Shown here piece after piece: positions 52,397 through 60,559 of a DNA stretch of 64,000 nucleotides. This DNA comes from Oligoflexia bacterium (GTDB taxonomy: Bacteria; Bdellovibrionota_G; JALEGL01), in NCBI GenBank assembly GCA_035326705.1, contig DAOLES010000001.1:1-64000 (forward strand), written 5' to 3'. The notes beneath the pieces were generated by a model, which searched no databases, was not told where the DNA came from, and was given only the letters and a program-made list of their open reading frames with translations. The first letter of the stretch is position 1. Every line of letters begins with the position of its first letter. A program made the position numbers and the translations under genes.

Positions 52397-53901
52397 TTAT
52401 GAGTTGCCTTGTACACATTTTTTTGGATAAAAAGATTAACTAAGTCAAGTTCAATTTTTTGTCTTGCAGCTTCTTGCTTAAGAATGGTTAAGGCATCTTT
52501 TATGGGGAGAGCTTTTTTATACGGCCTATCAAGAGAAACCAGAGCATCAAAAATATCTGCTACAGTCATTATTCTTGATTCAAGGGGTATTTGGTTGCCT
52601 TTTAAACCCCTTGGGTAACCAGAACCATCAATTTTTTCATGATGACTAAAAGCAATTTCTGGAACTTTTTCAAAACTTCTTGTCCAAGGAATTCTCTGTA
52701 AGAACATAAAAGAGTTGGTAACATGTTCTTGTATTTGTAGACGTTCTGCCTGGGTTAAGGTGCCACTTTCAATTTTTAAGCGTTGCAATTGATCTTGATT
52801 GACAACTATACGCGTGGTTTTTGCGCTTTCTTTTATAAGTTCTAAAAGTTTTTCAATTTTTTCTAAAGCATGCTTTGTTGTCTCTCCAGGTTGATTGGCA
52901 GCAGTTAGTAATGTTTTAAGTTGGTCTATGTTTTTTTTCATTTGGATGACGTCAAGGTCAAATTGGGCAAATAAATGAATATCAACTTTTTTATACTGTT
53001 CAAGATGATCTATTTTTAATTGAGCATAATACAATGTAAGTTCATTTAAAATAAGATCTAATTCATTGAAAATTGCAGGAAGCTCATGTGGATAAAGCTT
53101 ATTTGCCTTAGATAAAATATGCTCACGTACCCCAATTTTTCCAAAGTCATGCAGAAGGGCCGCAAACTCTATTTGTCGAAATTGTGAGTGATCAAAATTA
53201 ATGTTTTTAAATTGTCCATGATTAATATCGTTCACTTCTTGGCTTAAGCTTAAAGTTAATTTAGCAACTCTTTCTGAGTGCCCAGACGTGGTGGGATCAC
53301 GTGATTCAATTGCAGTAACTGAAGCTCTGATAAAACCTTCAAATAAGTTTTTTATATCCTCATTGCTTTTTGCACTGACAATAGAAACTGCAGCTTGGTT
53401 GGATAAGCTTTTTAAAATAAACTCATCTCTTTGATTAAATGAGATAATATTTTTTTCTGGAGATAGTTTGTTGAAAAACTGCAATACGCCAATAAGTTTG
53501 CCCTCATGATCTAAAAGTGGTGCGGATAGAAGCGAAATACTTTTGATTGTTCCTTGATGATCAAATCGTGGATTAAAATTAAAAGGTAAATCTGATTCGA
53601 GTTGATGGACATCTTCAATATTTAATAAACATTTATGGCTTGCTACATAACCGGCCAAGCTATGGTTATCAATGGGAAATGTTAATTGTGCCTGTTTATG
53701 TTGTAAAGAAAAGTAAACAAGTTGCTTGGAAGTAATTGGGCTTGAAGAGTCTACATAAAAGAAAGAAGCTTTTTGACACCGTAAAATATCTTTCCCTTTT
53801 TCTAAAATGATATGTAAAAGATCAGAAAGGTTTTTTTGGGTACCCAAGGCCACACCAATGGTTAAGAGGTCATGAAAATCTTTTTCGCTTAGTTGAGTCA
53901 T
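52393..53901 (-). CDS. GAF / HD-GYP domain protein (cyclic-di-GMP phosphodiesterase candidate)
   Basis: A 502-residue protein. Residues about 15-175 form a GAF sensor domain; from residue 185 an HD-GYP domain follows with DPTTSGHSERV (202-212), HDFGK (251-255) and HHEKIDGSGYP (420-430), all intact, so cleavage of cyclic-di-GMP is expected. About 100 residues of predicted helices (roughly 275-375) are inserted between the HD pair and the HH motif, longer than usual. It overlaps the DUF2723 gene and is divergent from the HerA-like gene. Confidence 0.88.
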   Translation of the reverse strand: MTQLSEKDFHDLLTIGVALGTQKNLSDLLHIILEKGKDILRCQKASFFYVDSSSPITSKQLVYFSLQHKQAQLTFPIDNHSLAGYVASHKCLLNIEDVHQLESDLPFNFNPRFDHQGTIKSISLLSAPLLDHEGKLIGVLQFFNKLSPEKNIISFNQRDEFILKSLSNQAAVSIVSAKSNEDIKNLFEGFIRASVTAIESRDPTTSGHSERVAKLTLSLSQEVNDINHGQFKNINFDHSQFRQIEFAALLHDFGKIGVREHILSKANKLYPHELPAIFNELDLILNELTLYYAQLKIDHLEQYKKVDIHLFAQFDLDVIQMKKNIDQLKTLLTAANQPGETTKHALEKIEKLLELIKESAKTTRIVVNQDQLQRLKIESGTLTQAERLQIQEHVTNSFMFLQRIPWTRSFEKVPEIAFSHHEKIDGSGYPRGLKGNQIPLESRIMTVADIFDALVSLDRPYKKALPIKDALTILKQEAARQKIELDLVNLFIQKNVYKATHK

Positions 53902-53966
53902 TAAATTTTCTTCATTAATGGCAATGATGATATATTAGCATCAGTAATTGTCAAACAATATGCAGG

Positions 53967-53972
53967 TATAAT
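53967..53972 (+). promoter_or_regulatory. -10 box upstream of the HerA-like ATPase gene
   Basis: Perfect TATAAT 23 bases before the ATG, with GGAAG as ribosome-binding site in between; a conventional leadered promoter, in contrast to the close -10 boxes elsewhere in the window. No good -35 at 16-18 bases. Confidence 0.45.
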
Positions 53973-53995
53973 TTGTATACAAAGATTGGAAGTAA

Positions 53996-56380
53996 ATGGA
54001 AAAAATAATGGAAAGTATAGGTTCTTTTTATTTAGGAAAACAATATGATGTAGAAAATCAAGAAATCTTAGAGGATATGACCTATTATGATGCAAAAGAC
54101 TTGTGCACGCATGCTGTTTGCTTAGGAATGACAGGAAGTGGTAAGACCGGCTTATGTGTGAGCTTACTTGAAGAAGCTATTTTAGATCAAATTCCAATCA
54201 TCGCAATTGATCCAAAAGGAGATATTGCTAATTTAATGATGATCAGTCCAAACTTTGCGAGTGAAGATTTTATTAAGTGGGTAGACCCAGGTAAGGCTGC
54301 TGTAAAAGGGGTTACTTTACAAGCTTTTGCTAATAAAGAAGCAGAAAAATGGAAAGAAGGAACAGTATCTTGGCACCAAAATGCTAATAGAATAAAAGCA
54401 CTAAAAGAGAATGCAAATATAAATATCTATACTCCAGGAAGTGAAAAAGGTTTGCAGGTTTCAATACTCAAGTCATTGAATAAACCTCAAACCGAGTCAT
54501 TAACTGAGATCAATGATCATGCTGAACATTTGATAGAAGGGCTTTTAACTTTGATGGGAGAAAAGATAGAATCTCAAAGTCCACTTTTTGTCTATTTAAC
54601 AAGTACATTGATCCATTTATGGAAAAAACTTAATCAAATTTCTTTAGGAAATTTAATTAAAGAAGTTCAAAACCCAAGCCAAAAAAAAATTGGAGTGATG
54701 GATATTGATCAGTTTATCAATGAAAAACAGCGTTTAAACTTGGCGATGAAACTTAATGCGTTGCTGGCTTCACCATCGTTTTCACTATGGAGTCAAGGAG
54801 ATGGTTTAGATATTCAGAAATTATTATGGGATGAAAATGGTAAAGCAAAGGTTAATATATTTTCTATTGCACATTTGAGCGATAGTGAACGCATGTTTTT
54901 TGTCAGTAGTTTATTAGAAGAAATTATTTTTTGGATGCGAGCTCAATCTGGAACGTCAAGTCTTAAAGCTTTACTTTACATGGATGAGATTTTTGGTTTT
55001 TTACCCCCGGTTGAAAATCCGCCATCAAAAAAAGCATTTTTAACATTATTAAAACAATCTAGAGCCTATGGTCTTGGCCTAGTTTTAGCATCACAAAACC
55101 CGTCTGATTTAGATTATAAAGCACTATCCAATATTGGCACCTGGTTTTTAGGTCGATTGCAAACCAAACAAGATCAAAGTAAAGTTATAGAAGGTTTGCA
55201 AACACTTACTCAAACTGCCGATGCTATGACCAAAGAAGATTATGAAAATATTTTGGCTCTGTTACCAAGCCGAGTATTTATTATGAAAAATATTCATGAA
55301 CATCAAAGTTGTCTTTTTCACACACGTTGGGCTATGTCCTATTTAAAAGGCCCAGTGACCCTTGAAGAAATTAACCTGCTGATGCAAGCAAAAAAGGAGA
55401 AGCAGAAATCTAATCAGGTAAAAAATTCTCCAGATCTTTTACTATCTCAAAAGAATATAGTTCTTGATCCACCTCAAATAAATGGGCTTAAACAAAGATA
55501 TGCCCTCAGTGACACTGTTTTAGGGAGTGAACAAATTCAGTATATTCCAGCAATTTTAGCTAAAGCGGAAGCGGTATATCAAAATAATACTTATCAAGTT
55601 GCTGCTGAGAAAACATTTAATATGTTATGGTTTGATGGGAACGCTGATATTCAAACTTTAAATGTAGATGCTTTGCAAATTGATTCAAGAGCAGAAACGG
55701 ATAGTTATGTCTTTGCAGAATTACCAAAAAATATTTCGGATGATAAAAAAAGAAAGACATTATTGAGTAAATTTAAACAAGCGGTATATAAAAATGCGCC
55801 AATAGTTGTTTATAAAGATACATTAACCAAGCTAATTTCAAAACAAGATGAAGATAAAGCTGGATTTATTGCTAGGCTTGAGCACGTTTATAAAGAAAAA
55901 CGAGATCAAGAGTTGGATGAAATTAAGGCCCAGTATGTGAAAGAAATAGAATCGCTAGAAGATAAAAAAGATAAAGCGGTACAAAAAATAGATAAAGAAC
56001 ATGCGCAATATGATCAAAGCAAACTGTCAGCAGCCATTTCATTTGGGACAACAGTGCTTGGTGCTTTGCTGGGAAGAAAAGTGACCCGAGGAAGTGTAGG
56101 GAATCTTGGAACGACTTTAAGAAGAGCTTCTAAAATTCAAAAAGAAAAAAATGATGTTGCCTTGGCTAAAGAAGATGTTGAAAAATATGAAGAAGGTTTA
56201 AAACAACTTAATACTGAAATGGAACAAGAGCTAAAGCAGTTACAGCAAAAGTATCAAAATAATAATTATGATATCAAAGAGATTGTTGTTAGAGCAAGTA
56301 AAAGCAATATCACTGTTGATGAAGAAGAGCTTGTGTGGTTGCCCAGTAGTAATGGTGAGTTGCTAGTTAGTCTTCATTAA
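53996..56380 (+). CDS. HerA/DUF87-like P-loop ATPase with C-terminal coiled coil
   Basis: A 794-residue protein. The Walker A motif GMTGSGKT is at residues 44-51, followed by IAIDPKGDIANL; Walker B (ALLYMDEIFGF) is near residue 328, and the ASQNPSDLDYKALSNIGTWFLGRLQT sensor region (pattern SQNPxDLDYKxLxN) marks a HerA-type hexameric motor. A mid-region with unknown fold is followed by a coiled coil (about 620-665), the hydrophobic SAAISFGTTVLGALLGRK and another coiled coil. Similar stand-alone proteins occur in many phyla without a known function. It is not paired with a NurA nuclease or DUF4297 defence gene here. Confidence 0.8.
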   Translation: MEKIMESIGSFYLGKQYDVENQEILEDMTYYDAKDLCTHAVCLGMTGSGKTGLCVSLLEEAILDQIPIIAIDPKGDIANLMMISPNFASEDFIKWVDPGKAAVKGVTLQAFANKEAEKWKEGTVSWHQNANRIKALKENANINIYTPGSEKGLQVSILKSLNKPQTESLTEINDHAEHLIEGLLTLMGEKIESQSPLFVYLTSTLIHLWKKLNQISLGNLIKEVQNPSQKKIGVMDIDQFINEKQRLNLAMKLNALLASPSFSLWSQGDGLDIQKLLWDENGKAKVNIFSIAHLSDSERMFFVSSLLEEIIFWMRAQSGTSSLKALLYMDEIFGFLPPVENPPSKKAFLTLLKQSRAYGLGLVLASQNPSDLDYKALSNIGTWFLGRLQTKQDQSKVIEGLQTLTQTADAMTKEDYENILALLPSRVFIMKNIHEHQSCLFHTRWAMSYLKGPVTLEEINLLMQAKKEKQKSNQVKNSPDLLLSQKNIVLDPPQINGLKQRYALSDTVLGSEQIQYIPAILAKAEAVYQNNTYQVAAEKTFNMLWFDGNADIQTLNVDALQIDSRAETDSYVFAELPKNISDDKKRKTLLSKFKQAVYKNAPIVVYKDTLTKLISKQDEDKAGFIARLEHVYKEKRDQELDEIKAQYVKEIESLEDKKDKAVQKIDKEHAQYDQSKLSAAISFGTTVLGALLGRKVTRGSVGNLGTTLRRASKIQKEKNDVALAKEDVEKYEEGLKQLNTEMEQELKQLQQKYQNNNYDIKEIVVRASKSNITVDEEELVWLPSSNGELLVSLH

Positions 56381-56426
56381 TAACCTTGCGTTGACACATT
56401 GAGTCTAATTTGCTAAATGCTATGGT

Positions 56427-56942
56427 ATGAAAAAAATAGTCGTTTATATAGTTTTATTTCTATCAATTGCCACGTTTGCTCAAGGTAGTCATTTAATTGA
56501 TGAAGAATACTCACAAAAAACCATGACGTTGATTATGGATTCATCTTCTTTTATAGATACTGAAGAATTGCCTAAAATATTTTTAGAATTAAATGAAAAT
56601 GAAACATTTCACCCATTAAACTTAGCCATTGCGTTTTACCCTCAAAAACATGTAGAAGAATCTGTTAGATCGATTCTATCAAAATTTGAAATTAACGGCA
56701 TACTGCAATCTGAATATGCTTCTGAGCATATAAATAAGCGTTATGCAGTCTCTTGTAAAATTGATGTTTCAATTACACTACCCAGAAATGAAATAGGAGG
56801 GGGTACTTTTGAAGGCCGCGCTTTTATACATTATATTGACGTTGATTCATGTAATAAATTAAATGATCATGCATCCCAAAATTGGAAATATTTGGGAATG
56901 GAGGATTATCTTCGTAAAACTAGCGTGTTTAACAAAAATTAA
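56427..56942 (+). CDS. Exported protein of unknown function
   Basis: A 171-residue protein with signal peptide (residues 1-20, ATFAQG). The mature part is alpha/beta with two cysteines (SCKID, DSCNK) that may form a disulfide and a glycine-rich turn EIGGGTFEGRAF. No family recognised. It begins 46 bases after the HerA-like gene, so it may share its mRNA, and its stop overlaps the convergent hydroxylase gene by four bases. Confidence 0.6.
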   Translation: MKKIVVYIVLFLSIATFAQGSHLIDEEYSQKTMTLIMDSSSFIDTEELPKIFLELNENETFHPLNLAIAFYPQKHVEESVRSILSKFEINGILQSEYASEHINKRYAVSCKIDVSITLPRNEIGGGTFEGRAFIHYIDVDSCNKLNDHASQNWKYLGMEDYLRKTSVFNKN

Positions 56943-57571
56943 GTCTTTTTTTTAGGGGCATGGGTCCTGTAAACATAATCCCATAGTGGGGAAGATACAC
57001 CATACAATTTATCTTTGTATTTGTAGTGATGTAAATTATGATTTTTCCATAAAACACCTAAAAAATTTCTTGGAGTTGGAAAAATATGTACCGCGTAATG
57101 AACAACCAAATAAGTGGCATAACCAAAGAGAAAACCAGAGGCTAAAGGCTGAGCTTGATTTGGCGCAACTTTCTCAAACAAGACTACAATTAAATAAGCA
57201 ATGAGTACACTTAACCAAGGTGGCAAAGCTAAACGCATTTTATCTTTTGGGTAATCATGATGAATGCCATGCACTGAGTAAGCAATTTTTTTTGCCCAAT
57301 TTAAGTTACCTACCGGGTGATAAATAAAACGATGTATATTGTATTCAACAAAAGTAAAAATAAGCAAACCCAAACAGAATAAGCCTAGCGTATGCATTGC
57401 AGTTAAAGGCACTGCTGATTTTGGGAAAAAGAGTAAGTAGGCGCTAGAACCATAAAATATAATTAAGGGTAAAGATATATGTGTTCTGGTTAAAAAATTC
57501 AAAAAAGAACTTTTGAACATATCAGGTGAAACATTGTTGTTGCTTTTAAAGTTAACATCTGTGTCATTCAT
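56939..57571 (-). CDS. Fatty acid hydroxylase/sterol desaturase family membrane protein
   Basis: A 210-residue integral membrane di-iron enzyme with four hydrophobic helices and the family histidine boxes: EYNIHRFIYH, HGIHHDYP and HNLHHYKY. Spacing and length resemble fatty acid 2-hydroxylase (FA2H/Scs7) without the cytochrome b5 domain, so 2-hydroxylation of lipid acyl chains is the most likely activity. The ATG at 57571 is preferred to a TTG three codons earlier. There is no ribosome-binding site; instead a 9-base inverted repeat lies directly upstream. Confidence 0.82.
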   Translation of the reverse strand: MNDTDVNFKSNNNVSPDMFKSSFLNFLTRTHISLPLIIFYGSSAYLLFFPKSAVPLTAMHTLGLFCLGLLIFTFVEYNIHRFIYHPVGNLNWAKKIAYSVHGIHHDYPKDKMRLALPPWLSVLIAYLIVVLFEKVAPNQAQPLASGFLFGYATYLVVHYAVHIFPTPRNFLGVLWKNHNLHHYKYKDKLYGVSSPLWDYVYRTHAPKKKT

Positions 57572-57576
57572 GATAC

Positions 57577-57601
57577 ACAATCATTAACATAAAATGATTG
57601 T
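57577..57601. promoter_or_regulatory. Inverted repeat directly upstream of the hydroxylase start
   Basis: ACAATCATT (57577-57585) and AATGATTGT (57593-57601) are a perfect 9-base inverted repeat with a 7-base spacer, ending 5 bases from the ATG where a ribosome-binding site would normally be. Candidate operator for a TetR/GntR-type dimer or an RNA hairpin. Confidence 0.5.
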
Positions 57602-57653
57602 TAATTTCAACGTCTGAGCTATTTTGTATTATTGTTTTAAAAAAAATATTGTT

Positions 57654-58022
57654 TTATTTTAAGTTTAACAGTTTTTTCCACTCTTCCTCTTTAAAACCTA
57701 CTTGACCAAGACCATCTTTCTTTAAAAGAAAAGGCCGTTTAACCAAAAGCCCATTTTGAGCAAGTTCATTAACCATATCAGTCTTAGAAAGGCTTAAAAT
57801 TTTTTCTTTATAATTATTTTCTCTGTAAACTTGTCCAGAAGTATTGAACAGCTTTTTTTCGGCATCTGGGTAGTTGCGCATCATGGTTTTTAATTCAGTT
57901 TTATTGGGAGCTTTTTCTCTTAAATCAATTAATTCATAGTTTAGCTTATTGCTATCTAAGAATTTTACAGCTTTTTTACATGTTGAACAGTTGGGATGCC
58001 AATATATTTTTAAAGTTTCCAT
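57654..58022 (-). CDS. ArsC/Spx-family (YffB-like) thioredoxin-fold protein
   Basis: A 122-residue protein with the CxxC of the family in HPNCSTCKKAVKFL near the N-terminus and the KRPFLLKK segment with the arsenate-reductase Arg near residue 94. This fits the ArsC/Spx/YffB superfamily; glutaredoxin-linked arsenate reductase and a general thiol protein are both possible, and the CSTC pair resembles Spx/YffB-like members. The start is the ATG at 58022; the open frame further upstream overlaps the next gene and is not conserved. No arsenic genes are nearby. Confidence 0.8.
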   Translation of the reverse strand: METLKIYWHPNCSTCKKAVKFLDSNKLNYELIDLREKAPNKTELKTMMRNYPDAEKKLFNTSGQVYRENNYKEKILSLSKTDMVNELAQNGLLVKRPFLLKKDGLGQVGFKEEEWKKLLNLK

Positions 58023-58050
58023 TTCTGTATAGTCTCCGGGTATTAGATCA

Positions 58051-58776
58051 TTAATTTTTGTTTGCATCTGCATAGGCAAAGACTTGCTTGAGCAACTTGG
58101 TTGTTCTAAGGGCTGGGTTTTCTCTAATTTTTTCTTCTTCTTGAGCAACAGATAAAAACATCCCATCAATAGCACGTTGTGTGACATAAGCTGTCAGATT
58201 GGTTTCTACTGCTTTGGTTGTTGGTATTTTATTGTAATTGCTCATAACCGTTTTCCAATATTGGTTGGCGTTCACAGCATCTAATTTATTCTCAATGATG
58301 GGTGAAAATCGTTTACTTAACTGTGTTTGGGTTTTTGTTTTGAAGTAATCAGTTGCGGCATGTTCAGAACCTAGAACAATATTGCGTGCATCTTTAAGTG
58401 TCATTTGTTTAATGGCATCTAAAAAAATAGGTTTTGCTTCACTGGCAGCAGCTTCGGCAGCTCGATTCAAGGATAAGATAGTTTTGTCAACTAAACTACT
58501 CATACCCAATGAACGCAAAGTACTTTCAACTTTACTGGCTTCATTTGGAAATGTTATCTTAAAAAGATCGTCTTTATAGTAGCCATCTACAGAAGAGAGC
58601 AATTGAACACTATTGTCTGTGCCAATAGACAAGGCTTGCTTTAAAGCCGTTGACATTTCTTCTTCGCTAAAGGTTAAGCCATTAACCGATGCTCCAGCCT
58701 GTTTAAGAAAATCAGATGTTTCAGCACAGTGCAATAATAAAACAGTGCATAGCAATAAAAGTGTGTTTCTAATCAT
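58051..58776 (-). CDS. DUF4197 lipoprotein
   Basis: A 241-residue lipoprotein (lipobox LLLHC, acylated Cys17) matching DUF4197: LKQALSIGTDNSVQLLS, YYKDDLFKITFP, LNRAAEAAASEAKPIFLDAI and AIDGMFLSVAQEEEKIRENP. The family is helical, periplasmic and uncharacterised; it is common in proteobacteria. It is followed after 28 bases by the ArsC/Spx-like gene on the same strand. The start codon has no clear Shine-Dalgarno. Confidence 0.88.
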   Translation of the reverse strand: MIRNTLLLLCTVLLLHCAETSDFLKQAGASVNGLTFSEEEMSTALKQALSIGTDNSVQLLSSVDGYYKDDLFKITFPNEASKVESTLRSLGMSSLVDKTILSLNRAAEAAASEAKPIFLDAIKQMTLKDARNIVLGSEHAATDYFKTKTQTQLSKRFSPIIENKLDAVNANQYWKTVMSNYNKIPTTKAVETNLTAYVTQRAIDGMFLSVAQEEEKIRENPALRTTKLLKQVFAYADANKN

Positions 58777-58835
58777 GTGATAAACTTAATCCAGAAAATC
58801 AAAAAACACAAACATATCCTATAATGGCAGGCCAA

Positions 58836-60416
58836 TTATGGGGTAAAGTAAGTTGGTGCCCCAGGTCCTACTGGTAAACCAAATACAAACACCCAAACAT
58901 AAAACAAAACGCTCCATGACAATAAAAAGAGGATGGAATAGGGAAGCATGGTACTAATAATTGTTCCAACACCAGTTCTTTTATCAAAACGATAGGCAAA
59001 AGCCAAAATTAGTCCAAAGTAGGACATCATGGGTGTAATAATATTAGTGCTTGAATCACCAATTCTATAAGCAGCTTGAATAACCTCTGGACTAAAACCC
59101 AAGAGCATAAGCATAGGTACAAAAATTGGAGCTGTCGCTGCCCATTGGGCTGAAGCACTTCCCAAGCTTAAGTTGACTAAAGCGCAAACAATAATGAATG
59201 GGAAAAAAATAAGCCCACCTTGTAAGCCAAGTTCTTGCATCCATTGAGCACCTTTGACCGCAAAAATTAAACCTAAGTTGGTCCACTTAAAGCAATTAAT
59301 AAATTGTGCAGCAGCAAAAACAATAACAATATATAAACCCATGGTGCTCATCGATTTTGCCATAGAAGCAATAACATCTTTATCTGACTTAAAAGCTCCA
59401 GTTATTTTACCGTAAACAACACCCGGAACTAAAAAGAATACAAAGATGCTACTGACAATACCCTTTAAAAATGGAGATTTTAAAATAGCGCCAGTCTCAG
59501 GATCTCTTAAAATAGCACCTTGGGGCACAACACATAACAATAAGATTGCGCTTAGTATTAATGTTGAAACAAAAGCCCATTTCATACCTTTAATTTCCAA
59601 AGGGGTGGTTTCTTTTAAAAGAGATGCTCCTCGTTGATCATTTTCGTCAGCGTGGCTTTCGTCGTAGGTTCCAAGCTTGGGCTCAACAATTTTTTCGGTC
59701 ACCCAGGTGCCAATTCCAGCAATAACAAATGTACTGGCCATCATGAAATACCAGTTTACTGCGGCATGTACAGTGTATTCAGGTGCTATGAGTCGAGCTG
59801 CTTCTTGGGTTATCCCGGCCAAAAGAGGATCTAAGGTTCCAATCAATAAGTTGGCGCTGTAACCACCTGAAACACCTGCAAATGTTGCTGCCATACCCAC
59901 CAAGGGGTGACGTCCTATAGATTTAAAAATGTAACCACCAAGCGGGATTAAAACGACATAACCTAATTCAGAAGCTGTGTTGGAGAGAATACCTGCAAAA
60001 ACTAGATTAAACGTAACCAAACTTCTTGGTGCTTTGAGAATAAAACTTCTTACCGCTGTTCTAATTAAACCGGAACCTTCGGCTACGCCAACCCCTAAAA
60101 GAGCAACCAGGACCGTGCCTAAAGGGGCAAAGTTGGTAAAGTTTTTAACCAAGTTTTCATAGAGCCAACGGATTCCTTCAGCGCTAAGCAGACTAACGGC
60201 TTTAATGATACCGTCTGCACTTCGGCCCTTTGCGCCAACAGGTCTTGGATCAATCACTTCTAAACCCATCCATTGGGCAAAGCCACTGAACAAAATGATA
60301 GCCAAGGTAAAGTATGCAAATAATGTTACTGGATGCGGTAAAAGATTACCTGCCCATTCAACAAAATTAAGAAAACGTGAAAAAAAGTTGGGTTTTGATT
60401 GTGTTTTTGCCGCCAT
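58836..60416 (-). CDS. AbgT family transporter
   Basis: A 526-residue inner-membrane protein with about eleven to thirteen helices, starting FVEWAGNLLPHPVTLFAYF, with the family segments FVNFAPLGTVLVALLGVGVAEGSGL (pattern F.PLG..L..mLGvgvAE.sGL) and IGDSSTNIITPMMSYFGLI. AbgT proteins import p-aminobenzoyl-glutamate or export sulfonamides and other folate-related compounds using the proton gradient. AAGGAG precedes the ATG. No abgA/B peptidase genes are adjacent. Uptake of folate breakdown products would connect with the one-carbon genes elsewhere in the window, but this is inference. Confidence 0.93.
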   Translation of the reverse strand: MAAKTQSKPNFFSRFLNFVEWAGNLLPHPVTLFAYFTLAIILFSGFAQWMGLEVIDPRPVGAKGRSADGIIKAVSLLSAEGIRWLYENLVKNFTNFAPLGTVLVALLGVGVAEGSGLIRTAVRSFILKAPRSLVTFNLVFAGILSNTASELGYVVLIPLGGYIFKSIGRHPLVGMAATFAGVSGGYSANLLIGTLDPLLAGITQEAARLIAPEYTVHAAVNWYFMMASTFVIAGIGTWVTEKIVEPKLGTYDESHADENDQRGASLLKETTPLEIKGMKWAFVSTLILSAILLLCVVPQGAILRDPETGAILKSPFLKGIVSSIFVFFLVPGVVYGKITGAFKSDKDVIASMAKSMSTMGLYIVIVFAAAQFINCFKWTNLGLIFAVKGAQWMQELGLQGGLIFFPFIIVCALVNLSLGSASAQWAATAPIFVPMLMLLGFSPEVIQAAYRIGDSSTNIITPMMSYFGLILAFAYRFDKRTGVGTIISTMLPYSILFLLSWSVLFYVWVFVFGLPVGPGAPTYFTP

Positions 60417-60535
60417 ATCATCTCCTTGCTGTGTACCGATTGAGTATCTTTTTATTTCTCGAGGTGTAAATTTTTATTCTTTATACAGGATAAACGAAAA
60501 AATTAAATGATTATCTTGTATTAGAGAGGTAACTT

Positions 60536-60559
60536 ATGAGATGCTATAACTATGTCTGA
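60536..60559 (+). CDS. Seven-codon upstream reading frame (MRCYNYV)
   Basis: An ATG with a well-placed GAGAGGT site five bases upstream opens a 7-codon frame that ends in TGA 8 bases inside the following radical SAM gene. That gene's own ATG is 21 bases from the same site, too far for direct initiation, so termination-reinitiation coupling is plausible. Confidence 0.4.
   Translation: MRCYNYV

Noticed and set aside
53996..56942. HerA-like gene plus exported protein as an antiphage system
   Set aside because: No nuclease, sirtuin, NurA or DUF4297 partner; the neighbours are signalling and lipid enzymes, so a defence role is unsupported.
57654..58187. Longer version of the ArsC/Spx-like protein with a 55-residue extension
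   Set aside because: The extension overlaps the DUF4197 gene, is low-complexity and lysine-rich, and precedes a clear family start at 58022.
60205..60510. 101-codon frame opposite the AbgT gene start
   Set aside because: Overlaps the AbgT start and ribosome-binding site on the opposite strand and has no protein features.
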